DNA from: Terriglobia bacterium
Lineage (GTDB): Bacteria; Acidobacteriota; Terriglobia; Terriglobales; Acidobacteriaceae
Direction of reading: 5' to 3'
Length of the DNA stretch: 64,000 bases
Assembly: GCA_020073385.1 (NCBI GenBank)
Contig: JAIQFH010000036.1
Location: 85,942 to 149,941, forward strand
The translations under genes and the position numbers were made by a program. Below the pieces are notes generated by a model. The model was not told where the DNA came from. It saw nothing but the letters and a program-made list of their open reading frames with translations, and ran no database searches. Below, in pieces: positions 1 to 8,129 of the stretch. Each line of letters starts with the position of its first letter. Position 1 is the first letter of the stretch.

Positions 1-1793
1 AGCGCCACTTTCCCGTCACCCATGATGGTGGCACCGGCATACATGTTGATGCTCTTCAATTGCTTGCCTAGCGGCTTGACGACGATCTCCTCGGTGTCAT
101 TGATCTCATCCACCACCAGGCCGAATTGCCGGTCATCGGCCCGCAGCACGACGATGTTGACGCTTTGTGAGTCATCATTGTCGGAACCAGGCCCATGAGA
201 TTCATCTCTGAGCTCTGTTTTCAGATACACAAGAGGAAGCAACTTGCCCCGCAGACGGTGGACCGGTGCCCCGCTGACCATCTCGATGCCCTTGCGGGCC
301 TGTTCGCCTTCCAGGCGAACCAGCTCCAGCAAGCTGACCTGCGGGATGGCGTAGCGGTCGCCGGCACTGGTCACGATGAGTGCAGGGATAATGGCCAGGG
401 TAAGAGGGATCTTCATGCGCACCGTCGAACCCTGTCCGGGCTTGGACTGCAGATCGACGGTGCCGCCAATCTTCTCGATATTTGTCTTTACCACATCCAT
501 GCCGACGCCACGCCCGGAAACGTTGGTGACTTTTTCCGCGGTAGAGAAGCCCGGGAGGAAGATAAGATTGGTGATCTCGCGCTCCGTCATCCGGGCCGCC
601 TGGTCGGCGGTGATCAAAGCTTTCTGAATGGCCTTGTTGCGAAGCTTTTCATAGTCGAGCCCGGCACCATCGTCGGTGACCTCGATGTTGACCTGCCCGC
701 CCTCGTGAAACGCCCGCAGGAAAAGCAGCCCTTGCGGATTCTTTCCAGCCTGGGTTCGCGCTTCTGGCGGCTCAATGCCATGATCGACCGCGTTGCGCAC
801 CAGGTGCGTAAGGGGATCTTTAATCGCCTCGATGATGGTCTTGTCGAGTTCGGTTTCCTTTCCCTCCATCTCAATGCGCACCTGCTTGCCGCAACCGAGG
901 GCGACGTCGCGTACCGTGCGCGGGAACTTGCTCCAGATATTGCCGATGGGCTGCATGCGCGTCTTCATCACGCCTTCCTGTAGTTCGGTGGTGAGCAGGT
1001 TTAGCCGCTGACTGGTCGCCAACAGCTCGCTGTCTTCGGTGGAATTGGTGTATTGCACGATCTGGTTGCGCAGCAGAACCAGCTCGCCCACGCGGTTCAT
1101 GAGCCGATCCAGCTGGCCGACATCGACCCGGATTGTGCTGTCGCTGGCGCTTTGCCCGCGGGCGTGCTGCTGGGTGTTCAAAGCCTCGACAATCTCCTGC
1201 GATTTGACGGCTCCTTTTTCGACCAGGATCTCGCCGACATGTCGAGGGTCACCGGCGTTCTGCTGCTCGACGGCAGCATTCACCTCGCTGATGTTGGCGG
1301 TGCCGCGCTTGATCAGAATTTCACCGAGATTCGGTACCGGTAGTTCTGGCCGGTTCGCCGCAGGTTCAACCTTCGCCGCCGTCACTTCCGACCGAGGGCT
1401 GACGGCCGGCGGTTCGAGCAGGCGAGCCAGCGTCGAGATCAGATCCCGATCATTACGCTCCCCCTCCTTGCCCGAAGCCTCGATGCTCTTCAGCATCTCG
1501 CGCACCGCGTCGACCATGGCGAGCAATGCGGTGGTGATTTCGGGGGTGAGGGGCAGCAGGCCATCCCGCAGGCGCGACAGCAGACTCTCGCCGGCGTGAG
1601 TGAGTGCCTCAAGTTGATTAAAAGCGAGAAAGCCGGAAGTACCTTTGATGGTGTGGATCGTCCGGAAAATGCTGGCCAGAGTATTGCGATCGGTTGGGTT
1701 CTTCTCGAGCACAACGAGATCCTGGTCCAGGCGATCAAGGTTTTCGTAACTCTCGATTAGGAATTCTTTAACAATTGCCGCATCATCGCTCAT
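1..1793 (-). CDS. cheA: Chemotaxis histidine kinase CheA (3' end outside window)
   Basis: Reading from the ATG at 1793, the frame stays open to the window edge (about 597 codons), so the C-terminus is missing. An N-terminal Hpt domain carries the phospho-accepting histidine in FRTIHTIKG (His47). A linker of about 100 residues follows, containing two short GEILI/GEILV-type repeats, then the P2/dimerisation part and an ATPase domain with LTHLVRNAVDHGIEPPE (N box) and VTDDGAGLDYEKL (G1 box). The visible end is a CheW-like domain (VVLRADDRQFGLVVDEI), where CheA docks to receptor arrays. No CheW, CheY or receptor gene is in the window; a CheB remnant lies about 10 kb away. The protein is cytoplasmic and relays receptor state to response regulators. 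Family assignment is secure; the cellular output (motility or another behaviour) cannot be told from here. Confidence 0.95.
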   Translation of the reverse strand, partial: MSDDAAIVKEFLIESYENLDRLDQDLVVLEKNPTDRNTLASIFRTIHTIKGTSGFLAFNQLEALTHAGESLLSRLRDGLLPLTPEITTALLAMVDAVREMLKSIEASGKEGERNDRDLISTLARLLEPPAVSPRSEVTAAKVEPAANRPELPVPNLGEILIKRGTANISEVNAAVEQQNAGDPRHVGEILVEKGAVKSQEIVEALNTQQHARGQSASDSTIRVDVGQLDRLMNRVGELVLLRNQIVQYTNSTEDSELLATSQRLNLLTTELQEGVMKTRMQPIGNIWSKFPRTVRDVALGCGKQVRIEMEGKETELDKTIIEAIKDPLTHLVRNAVDHGIEPPEARTQAGKNPQGLLFLRAFHEGGQVNIEVTDDGAGLDYEKLRNKAIQKALITADQAARMTEREITNLIFLPGFSTAEKVTNVSGRGVGMDVVKTNIEKIGGTVDLQSKPGQGSTVRMKIPLTLAIIPALIVTSAGDRYAIPQVSLLELVRLEGEQARKGIEMVSGAPVHRLRGKLLPLVYLKTELRDESHGPGSDNDDSQSVNIVVLRADDRQFGLVVDEINDTEEIVVKPLGKQLKSINMYAGATIMGDGKVA

Positions 1794-2161
1794 TCAAAAT
1801 TCTCAATGCTCCGCGCATTGCCTCGTACACATCCTGAGAACGCTGTCGCTGGAGTTGGATAACAATCCGCTGCCCAATTCTTCGTCGTCATTCCTCTTTC
1901 AAGGGCAGGGTCTTTCAATAACACCGACGTGTTTGGTCCATCGGCCATGCCTGCATGGCACTTTATGTCTATCTATGTCGACTCCAGTCCCAAAGGCACG
2001 GAGAACGCCAGCCTCGGCGCAATTGCGAATCCTCCGTCGGATAAGGATCGATTTAACTTTGGATCACTCCAACGGCATTCAAAACTGCAGATTCTTGGCC
2101 AAACGGAGCTCCTAGCTTCGTTACTATGGGGATCGTCGAGACGTGCAGCTTTGGGAACTTT
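1794..2161. other. Intergenic stretch upstream of cheA, no gene seen
   Basis: These 368 bases lie between the cheA start and the stop of the HAD hydrolase gene, both on the minus strand. The short open frames here have no ribosome site or recognisable family and look random. The cheA promoter is probably here, but I cannot point to a convincing -35/-10 pair. Confidence 0.5.
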
Positions 2162-2857
2162 CTACAGACCGACTGCGGAGGCGAGTTCTGCGAGGCTGGT
2201 GACTGTCATGTCAGGTCTGGCATCGGCAGCCTTGACTGCGCCGACGCCTGGGCGCGCGGACGGACGGTTTACCCATACGGTCGCCAGGCCGAGAGCCTGT
2301 GCCGGAACGACGTCGTGATAGACGCTCTGACCGACATGCAGCACGCGGTGGGCGGGCGCCTTGATACGGCTGAGGGCCAACTCAAAAAGCGTGAGAGAAG
2401 GTTTGTATGCGCGCGCCTGTTGTGCGGTGATGACTTCATCGAAGGCGACTTCGAGCTGAGGACGAGTGCTCTCAAACAAATCGTCGTCGACATTGGAGAG
2501 GATGGCAAGGCGGAACCGTGTTTTCAGTTGACGCAAGGCGGCCACGGTATCCGGCCATGGTTTCCAGGTCGGAAGAGAGTCGGCGAGTGATCGGACTTCT
2601 TCGGTAGTGGGAGTGAATCCCATTTCGGCGGCGAACTGGCGCACCACGGAGCCAAGGACTTCACGATAAGGCTTGAAAGGCGGCTGCTCGGCGCGTAGTT
2701 CGAAATCTCCGTAAAGCTTAAGTAGGGCAGCGTCGTTAATGTGTTTGGAATGCGCTGACAGGATGCGATGGAGCGCCGGCAGAATTCCGGCCTCCCAGTT
2801 GATAAGGGTTCCATAGCAATCGAAGGTAAGGATCTCGAAGCGGTCGAAGTCGAGCAT
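2162..2857 (-). CDS. HAD-superfamily hydrolase, haloacid dehalogenase type II-like
   Basis: The product is 231 residues from the ATG at 2857. A longer frame to 2977 exists, but its first 40 residues do not resemble the family and motif I would then lie unusually far in. Motif I is FDCYGTLINWE (nucleophile Asp13), motif II is ILSNVDDD, motif III is the Lys of AYKPSLTLF, and motif IV is HVGQSVYHDVVPA. The helical cap between motifs I and II fits the type II (C1 cap) L-2-haloacid dehalogenase group. Members cleave carbon-halogen or phosphoester bonds through an aspartyl-enzyme intermediate. Substrate cannot be read from sequence, and many such proteins are general phosphatases. It is a single-gene unit ending just upstream of the cheA promoter region, with no metabolic neighbours to narrow the role. 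Confidence 0.85.
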   Translation of the reverse strand: MLDFDRFEILTFDCYGTLINWEAGILPALHRILSAHSKHINDAALLKLYGDFELRAEQPPFKPYREVLGSVVRQFAAEMGFTPTTEEVRSLADSLPTWKPWPDTVAALRQLKTRFRLAILSNVDDDLFESTRPQLEVAFDEVITAQQARAYKPSLTLFELALSRIKAPAHRVLHVGQSVYHDVVPAQALGLATVWVNRPSARPGVGAVKAADARPDMTVTSLAELASAVGL

Positions 2858-2961
2858 GGAGGTTATTATTTCAGACCGAGATGTGAAAGGCTCAATAACG
2901 GTCTCGGTCGACAAGACGGCTGGAAAATAAGGTACAAAGAACTCACAAGGTCGAGACAAAG

Positions 2962-3002
2962 AAAAAATCCCCACCATGCTCTCAAGGAAGCGAGGTAGGG
3001 AT
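2962..3002 (-). terminator. Intrinsic terminator after the glycine-zipper lipoprotein
   Basis: On the minus strand, a nine-pair stem (arms 2994-3002 and 2967-2975, with one G-U pair) closes an 18-base loop and is followed at once by a run of six T. It begins 16 bases past the stop codon at 3018, as expected for a rho-independent terminator. Confidence 0.75.
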
Positions 3003-3017
3003 ATTTTGTTTTCTTAA

Positions 3018-3728
3018 CTATTGCCGCACTTCGAGTGGTTTCGAGAGTTCGAAGGTCAGATCGGACTCGGCCGGAAGCACGATTTCTTTGTTTCCAGTGA
3101 AGGCTGAGCCGCCAGCGCCTGCGCCAGCGCCGGCTGCGGCGCCGATCGCTGCGCCCTTGCCACCTCCGGCGAGGGCACCGATAATCCCGCCGAGAGCGGC
3201 GCCTCCACCAGTCAGAACGGCGGTGCGCTTTCCTTTGCCTTTTTCAGCGAAGCTGCGAGCGGCGGCCTGCACCGGGACGTCGGCGCCTTTGACGCGAATG
3301 GAATCAAGGCGGACCTGCAGAACTGCCCCACCTTTGAACTTGCCCAGCGGCTTAGCATCCGCCACGGTGCCGCTGACGTCTGCACCCTGCGGGATCGCGA
3401 CGGCATTGCCAACCATAACATCTTTCGCGACGTTGCCGGTGAAGGTGTCACCCGGCTTGCTGAGCTTGGAGCCGATTGAAGAGCCGAGACTGATGATGAT
3501 CGCGGTTCCGGACGGCACCACGAGTGGCTGCTTCTTTGCTTCCTTGCGCTCATGCTCTTTCTCTTTGCGCTCGCGAGCTTCCTTGGTGGATCCCTTTTCG
3601 TTTGAGCCGGATGTTTGCGTATCGTTGGTAGCGGTGTCGCTAGAATTGTCACTTGCAGGCTTATTGCAGCCAGTCAGACTGAATGCAACGAATAGACACA
3701 GTGAGAGTAATAGAACGCGTGAACGCAT
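3018..3728 (-). CDS. Glycine-zipper lipoprotein
   Basis: The 236-residue product begins with a lipoprotein signal (lipobox LTGC, lipidated Cys21). A highly charged, disordered linker rich in Lys/Glu/Arg follows at about residues 40-67. The conserved part (about 68-170) is a beta-rich domain of the kind seen in many acidobacterial envelope proteins (SGTAIIISLGSSI, ADVSGTVADAKPLGKFKG). A Gly/Ala-rich segment at about 175-210 (GGIIGALAGGGKGAAIGAA) has glycine-zipper spacing and probably inserts into or packs against membrane. GGAGG seven bases upstream supports the ATG at 3728. It is monocistronic with its own terminator. The role is likely structural in the outer membrane or periplasm; no enzymatic motif is visible. 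Confidence 0.75.
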   Translation of the reverse strand: MRSRVLLLSLCLFVAFSLTGCNKPASDNSSDTATNDTQTSGSNEKGSTKEARERKEKEHERKEAKKQPLVVPSGTAIIISLGSSIGSKLSKPGDTFTGNVAKDVMVGNAVAIPQGADVSGTVADAKPLGKFKGGAVLQVRLDSIRVKGADVPVQAAARSFAEKGKGKRTAVLTGGGAALGGIIGALAGGGKGAAIGAAAGAGAGAGGSAFTGNKEIVLPAESDLTFELSKPLEVRQ

Positions 3729-3881
3729 AAGACGCCTCCAAGACTTTCAGGCAATCGTAATGGAAATCGGGAGCTGGTAACAACCGGGAGGGGTTTGGTG
3801 CGGCAATCGAAGGTTCATGAGGCTAAGGTGCGATATTCGAGCAGAGAGTGAATGGCTTCGGCGACATTGCTCCAGGCCGGT

Positions 3882-3928
3882 CGGCTTCGCCTTCGCGGAA
3901 CAGCCGAGGCGGCTGTCGCCACATGAGC
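3882..3928. repeat. REP-like palindromic element, copy 1
   Basis: This 47-base element is centred on the palindrome ACAGCCGAGGCGGCTGT and ends in CACATGAGC. It matches copy 2 at 4586-4632 over the full 47 bases with five differences, in the same orientation. It lies just downstream of the PPOX-like gene. Confidence 0.7.
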
Positions 3929-3966
3929 AAAGCTGGCGGAACGCGAACCAGACGTTTCCACTCGAG

Positions 3967-4494
3967 CTAGGCAAATTGCCAACGGGTGGCATTGTTCGGG
4001 AAATCACTCTCGGTCCACGCGAGCACGACGCGGGGACGAACGCAATAGAGGACACTCTCGGGAATGATCATCAGCGGCATCTTGTATTTGGCACGGGAGG
4101 CAGCATCGAGTTTCTTCAGAGTTGGCTTGTCAGTGAGATCAACTTCCTGAGCGGATCCTTCGAGGATTACAACGTCGTCGCCGGATTCCAGATGAATGGA
4201 GATTGCTGGGTTTTGTGCGAGGTTGCGGGCCTTGCGGGTGGAGCGGGCGGTTCCGAAGTAAAGGCCGCCGTCGATCCAGAATCCCCACACCGGAATGGAG
4301 TGCGGACGGCCATCTGGGCGGGTCGTGCAGATCCAGTAGTTGCGCGATTTCGCGAGGCGCTTTTCGGCATGAGTGAAGGGCAGGAATTTGTGTGGAGATT
4401 TCAATCCATAAAGCGGGGGGACATGGGGAAGGCCCACGATACAGTCCGGGGGTTGTTGTGCTGTAGGATTCTTCTGGGCTTTGGTCTTCGGCAT
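3967..4494 (-). CDS. Pyridoxamine 5'-phosphate oxidase-fold flavoprotein
   Basis: The 175-residue product has a split-barrel FMN-binding fold. After a charged N-terminal tail of about 35 residues come SRNYWICTTRPDGRPHSIPV (beta strands lining the flavin site), GLYFGTARSTRKARNL (flavin phosphate-binding region) and the IHLESGDDVVILEG strand. It closes with RPRVVLAWTESDFPNNATRW, typical of the PPOX-class F420/FMN-dependent group rather than true PdxH, which has a different C-terminal signature. The likely role is a cytoplasmic redox enzyme or flavin/F420 binder of unknown substrate. It stands alone and is bracketed by two copies of a REP-like repeat, which may mark a unit that has moved or been duplicated. 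Confidence 0.8.
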   Translation of the reverse strand: MPKTKAQKNPTAQQPPDCIVGLPHVPPLYGLKSPHKFLPFTHAEKRLAKSRNYWICTTRPDGRPHSIPVWGFWIDGGLYFGTARSTRKARNLAQNPAISIHLESGDDVVILEGSAQEVDLTDKPTLKKLDAASRAKYKMPLMIIPESVLYCVRPRVVLAWTESDFPNNATRWQFA

Positions 4495-4585
4495 GGCTTA
4501 CCTCGGATCAAGTTCAAAGTCTCCATTTCCGACGCCTGAAGGCACGCGAGAAATGGAGTGCGCAGCGACCTTGCCCCTCGCCGCT

Positions 4586-4632
4586 CGGCTTCTCCTTCAC
4601 GGGACAGCCGAGGCGGCTGTCCCTACATGAGC
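4586..4632. repeat. REP-like palindromic element, copy 2
   Basis: This is the second 47-base copy, in the same orientation as copy 1. Its core GGGACAGCCGAGGCGGCTGTCCC is a stronger palindrome than in copy 1, where the outer pairs are lost. It sits between the PPOX-like gene and the HD nuclease gene. Confidence 0.7.
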
Positions 4633-4687
4633 CGGGACGGCGGACAGGATTCATGTCCCCGGCTGTTGGGTCGTGCGGTTGAGTACT

Positions 4688-5770
4688 TTAGCGCTTGGAT
4701 GCCAGGCCGGGCAAGGTAGGAGTCTGTACAGCGGATTCGGCCTGAGATTCATGGTGATCGCTTACCGGTTCAGAGGCCGTTTCCTCGGCGAGAGACGGTT
4801 TTTTCGGGGCGAGGAACTTTTCGGTATTGAGGAGCGGGCGGCCGAGTGAGGCGTTGTAGCTGGTCCAGGGTCCGTCAAGAGTGGACTCGCGTTCGAAGTG
4901 GGCGCGCATGGCCTCCATTTTGGAATCGAGATCATCGAGATAGTGCAGCATGAGCGCTTCGGGGAACATTGGAAGCTTGGGCGAGCCGAAATCGTACTGT
5001 CCGTGGTGGCTGATGATGAGGTGCTCAACGAGCGTCTTCAGTTCTTCGGGAAAACCGGGGAGGTGGGAAAGCTTAGCTTGCAGCATCTCAAGCTCAATGA
5101 TCATGTGGCCCAGAAGCTGGCCCTTGGTTGTATAGGAAAACGACCGGTTATAAGTGAGTTCGTGAATCTTGCCGATGTCGTGCAGAAATGCGCCGGTAAG
5201 AAGCAGGTCTCGGTTGATCTGAGGGTAGTTCCTGGAGATGAGATCACAGGAGCGGAAGAGCGAGACCACGTGATCGAGCAAGCCGCCGATGTAGGCGTGA
5301 TGCAGGGTTTTCGCGGCAGGGGCATTGCGGTATGCAGCCGCGATTTCGGGATCGGCCATGAAAGCTTGAACCAGAGCTTTCAAATGATGGTTCTGAAATC
5401 TCGCGATGAAGTCGGAAAGAGTCTGCCACAACTCGTCGATGTCTTTCGTTGTTTTGGGAAGATAATCAGCGAACTCGATTTCCGATTCTCCCAGCTTGCG
5501 CAATTTGTGAATCGTCAGCTGGAAGCGCTGCTTGTATTTATTGATAAGGCCTTTGACCTTCAGGAAGTCATCCTGTTCGAACGCCTCAAGGACTTCTTCT
5601 ACGTTGTCCCACATTTTGGCTTCAACCTGACCGGTGCGATCGCCGAGCGTGAGCGCGAGGTAAGGCTCCCCAGTTTTCTTCGGCTTGATCTGCTTGGCGA
5701 CAACGACAAAAGTTGAGGTGACGATCTTATTTTCGTGACGCGCGCAGTCGCAAATGTAGAAGTCCTTCAT
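4688..5770 (-). CDS. YhaM-type 3'-5' exoribonuclease (OB fold plus HD domain)
   Basis: The product is 360 residues from the ATG at 5770; the frame reaches 5863, but the extension is hydrophobic and unlike the family. An N-terminal OB-fold domain (about residues 10-90, PYLALTLGDRTGQVEAKMWD) would bind single-stranded nucleic acid. An HD phosphohydrolase domain follows: KTLHHAYIGGLLDHVV, LLTGAFLHDIGKI (the HD pair) and a later LIISHHGQYDFGSP. This order matches YhaM/CBF1 proteins, Mn-dependent 3'-5' exonucleases acting on RNA and DNA. The C-terminal 50 residues are low-complexity. It lies 141 bases downstream of the SurA-like gene in the same direction and may be cotranscribed with it. Confidence 0.88.
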   Translation of the reverse strand: MKDFYICDCARHENKIVTSTFVVVAKQIKPKKTGEPYLALTLGDRTGQVEAKMWDNVEEVLEAFEQDDFLKVKGLINKYKQRFQLTIHKLRKLGESEIEFADYLPKTTKDIDELWQTLSDFIARFQNHHLKALVQAFMADPEIAAAYRNAPAAKTLHHAYIGGLLDHVVSLFRSCDLISRNYPQINRDLLLTGAFLHDIGKIHELTYNRSFSYTTKGQLLGHMIIELEMLQAKLSHLPGFPEELKTLVEHLIISHHGQYDFGSPKLPMFPEALMLHYLDDLDSKMEAMRAHFERESTLDGPWTSYNASLGRPLLNTEKFLAPKKPSLAEETASEPVSDHHESQAESAVQTPTLPGLASKR

Positions 5771-5911
5771 GAGATGACTGAGTATATGACATCCGGACGC
5801 GAATCGTTGAGCGGCAGAGACGAGCCACCAACGCAAAATCCAAGTGATATAGACCAGACCCATGCCGCCGGAAGAGCGTGGGGACGGGCAGTGGCAGCTG
5901 ATGCTATAGGG

Positions 5912-7060
5912 CTAGAGGATGCCGAGTTTCTTCTTTTTCTTGTTTAGCTTCTTGGCGTCGGCTTCTTTGGCGGTCGCGGTTTCGACGGGTTCGGTTTGAT
6001 TCGCGCTTTTACCGCTGTCAACGTAACCTTGTGCGATCTTGATGTACGCCTCTTCTCTGAGCTTGGTGAGGTAGGCGCGAAGCGCAGGCTGCAATTTCTG
6101 GTAGTACAGCGCGTCTTGAATGCGAGGGAGCACATCTTTCATCGGAGGGACGCCCGCCATCTGGTGGTCGTCGACTTTGAGAATGGCATAGCCCTGTTTT
6201 ACTCGGATGACATCAGTAATCTCGCCCGTTTTCATGGCGAAGGTCCGGTCTTCAAGTTCTTTCGCTAGTTTGCCGCGCTCGAAAGTCCCAAGCGCGCCGC
6301 CATCGGCAGCAGAGGGCCCGTCGGAATACTTTTTCGCAATGTCTTCGAAACTGCCGCCGTCCCGGAGTTGCTTCAGGATGTCCTTGGCTTTGGCCTCGGC
6401 GGCGCTGAGAGCGTCAGTATCGGCCGCTTGTTTAGCCGCACTATCCAGCGGAGTTTGGGGGGCGGACCCTGAGCTCGCAGCATTGGGATCGGGCGCTGGA
6501 GGGGCCGCCTTCGGGGTGATCAAAATTTCGCTCAGACGGATGAACTCCGCGTGTTGCATCTCGTCTTTGTGGTCATCGTAGAATTTCTGCTCTTCTTCCT
6601 TGCTGATGGAGAGATGACCTCCGACTTCTTCGCCGATTACTTTTCGCGTGATGATCTGATTTTTCTGCGTCTGCTTGAAATCTTCCCAGGAGATTCCCTG
6701 TTTTTCAGCTTCCTTCTCCAAGGCTTCCATGGAATCAAGCTTCATGTCCTTGCGCATCTGGTCGAGTTGCTTGATCAGGTCAGTATCGGCGCTGATGCCC
6801 AGGTCCTTGCCTTTTTCCAGCAGGAGCTGTTGGTCGATGAGATCCCGAAGCACGTCCTTCTCGCGCTCGGTGTAGGTCTTGTCCGCGTTATTGGGGTCCT
6901 GCTGCTTGACTTCATCGCGGAGCTGGTCTTTGCTGCGCGCGAACTCTGACTTGGTGATGATCTGATTGTTAACGCGAGCAATGATTTCTTCGACGACTTG
7001 GCCAGCCGCGAGAGCGGGCATGCAAGCCAAAGGAATTAGGGTCAATAGAAGTCTTCTCAT
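5912..7060 (-). CDS. SurA-like periplasmic peptidyl-prolyl isomerase/chaperone
   Basis: The product is 382 residues from the ATG at 7060, where a Sec signal (MRRLLLTLIPLACMPALAAG) starts; the frame extends to 7180 without a signal-like sequence. The N-terminal chaperone domain (VVEEIIARVNNQIITKSEF) and the following helical part match SurA_N. A Pro/Ala-rich low-complexity insertion (about 210-240) precedes a parvulin rotamase domain with the diagnostic KYSDGPSAADGGALGTF and a later RVKQGYAILKVDD. The C-terminus ends in a lysine cluster (KKKKKLG). SurA-type proteins escort outer-membrane proteins through the periplasm. A YhaM-type nuclease follows on the same strand. Confidence in the family is high; the precise clients are unknown. 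Confidence 0.9.
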   Translation of the reverse strand: MRRLLLTLIPLACMPALAAGQVVEEIIARVNNQIITKSEFARSKDQLRDEVKQQDPNNADKTYTEREKDVLRDLIDQQLLLEKGKDLGISADTDLIKQLDQMRKDMKLDSMEALEKEAEKQGISWEDFKQTQKNQIITRKVIGEEVGGHLSISKEEEQKFYDDHKDEMQHAEFIRLSEILITPKAAPPAPDPNAASSGSAPQTPLDSAAKQAADTDALSAAEAKAKDILKQLRDGGSFEDIAKKYSDGPSAADGGALGTFERGKLAKELEDRTFAMKTGEITDVIRVKQGYAILKVDDHQMAGVPPMKDVLPRIQDALYYQKLQPALRAYLTKLREEAYIKIAQGYVDSGKSANQTEPVETATAKEADAKKLNKKKKKLGIL

Positions 7061-7262
7061 AGAGTCTCTGGGCCGCCACGCTTGCTGAGCTTGCGGTAAG
7101 GAGGTTGGCCTGGGCCGATGTCGGTATTTTACATCCTTTGTGCAGCTTTTGGCCGGACCATTCCACCGTAGCCAAGTCACGGTGCCGGATAGATCCTTCG
7201 CACAGCGCGGGCCAACCCCTAACTATGACGCGAACACAGTCAAGTAAGTTGGCCGGGATCGA

Positions 7263-8054
7263 TCACGCGTTGCGAACTAAAGCCAGCGCTGTACGGTCGT
7301 CGCACATGGGACCTTTACCTGAAAACTCGGCGACAGCTTCCAGGACAGAGTCGCACAGGGGTCGGGCAGCATTTGCAGCGGCGGACTGGCAGACATCCTT
7401 GACCCGCTCGAGGCCGAAACCGCCTGAGTGGCGGTTGCCGTAACCTTCACAATCGACTACTCCGCGAGAAACCACGAGCAGAGAGGCTTGTTTGGCCATG
7501 CCTACAGTTGGCGCTTCGCAGGTTGCATGAGAGAAGAGTCCGAGGGGGAGGCCTGTGGGGGCCAGTTCAGCGATTCCCGTTGCGTCGCGGAGAAGGGCGG
7601 GGGTATGTCCGGCATTGGTGTAGCAGAGCGTTCCGAACTGTTCGTGATAGCAGGCAATAAAAGCGGGACAGGAGTGGACGCCGCAGCACACATCAATCAG
7701 CCGCCGATTGATCCGGAGGCACAGTTCGGTCATGGCATCAGATTCGTTGATGTCACGCGGCGAAAACAGCTGCGCTCCGACGGTGCGGAAGACCTCTTGC
7801 GCGGCGACCAGGAGGTTTCGGTTGTCCTCACGGCGTCCGGCAACATCGAGCAACCCAATCAGAACGCGATCGGAACTGACGCGAATCGAGTCGTAAAAAT
7901 CTCCGGCGACACGCTTTCCGACGAATACGGCAGCGATGTCGGCACCGCCGATTTTCGGAAAGACGGTTGGGACTGGCTCCATTACGCTGGGGGCCGCGGC
8001 ATCTGAGTGAAAGCGAGAAAGCATGGCAGAAAGGCTCAGAGGCGAAACTAGCAT
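7263..8054 (-). CDS. SpoIIE/RsbU-type PP2C serine phosphatase
   Basis: The 263-residue protein consists almost entirely of a PP2C-like phosphatase domain. Metal-binding motifs are visible: VAGDFYDSIRVSSDRVLIGL followed by DVAGR, then CYTNAGHTPALLRD, PTGLPLGLF, and the C-terminal DDRTALALV. No sensory PAS, GAF or receiver domain is attached, unlike most RsbU proteins. These enzymes usually dephosphorylate STAS-domain anti-anti-sigma factors in partner-switching pathways. One STAS protein occurs about 47 kb away (54720-55127), but it lacks the phosphorylatable serine, so a direct pairing is doubtful. Starts at 8054 or at the second ATG (8024) are both possible. Confidence 0.85.
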   Translation of the reverse strand: MLVSPLSLSAMLSRFHSDAAAPSVMEPVPTVFPKIGGADIAAVFVGKRVAGDFYDSIRVSSDRVLIGLLDVAGRREDNRNLLVAAQEVFRTVGAQLFSPRDINESDAMTELCLRINRRLIDVCCGVHSCPAFIACYHEQFGTLCYTNAGHTPALLRDATGIAELAPTGLPLGLFSHATCEAPTVGMAKQASLLVVSRGVVDCEGYGNRHSGGFGLERVKDVCQSAAANAARPLCDSVLEAVAEFSGKGPMCDDRTALALVRNA

Positions 8055-8129
8055 AGGAATGACGGGGCGGCAACCATCGGCCCCATTGCCACTATTGGAT
8101 TCATCGGCGGCGCTGCCGATTCCTTAAGT

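Noticed and set aside
4898..5716. A 272-codon plus-strand open frame
   Set aside because: It is the antisense shadow of the YhaM-type nuclease; the HD and OB motifs on the minus strand are unmistakable.
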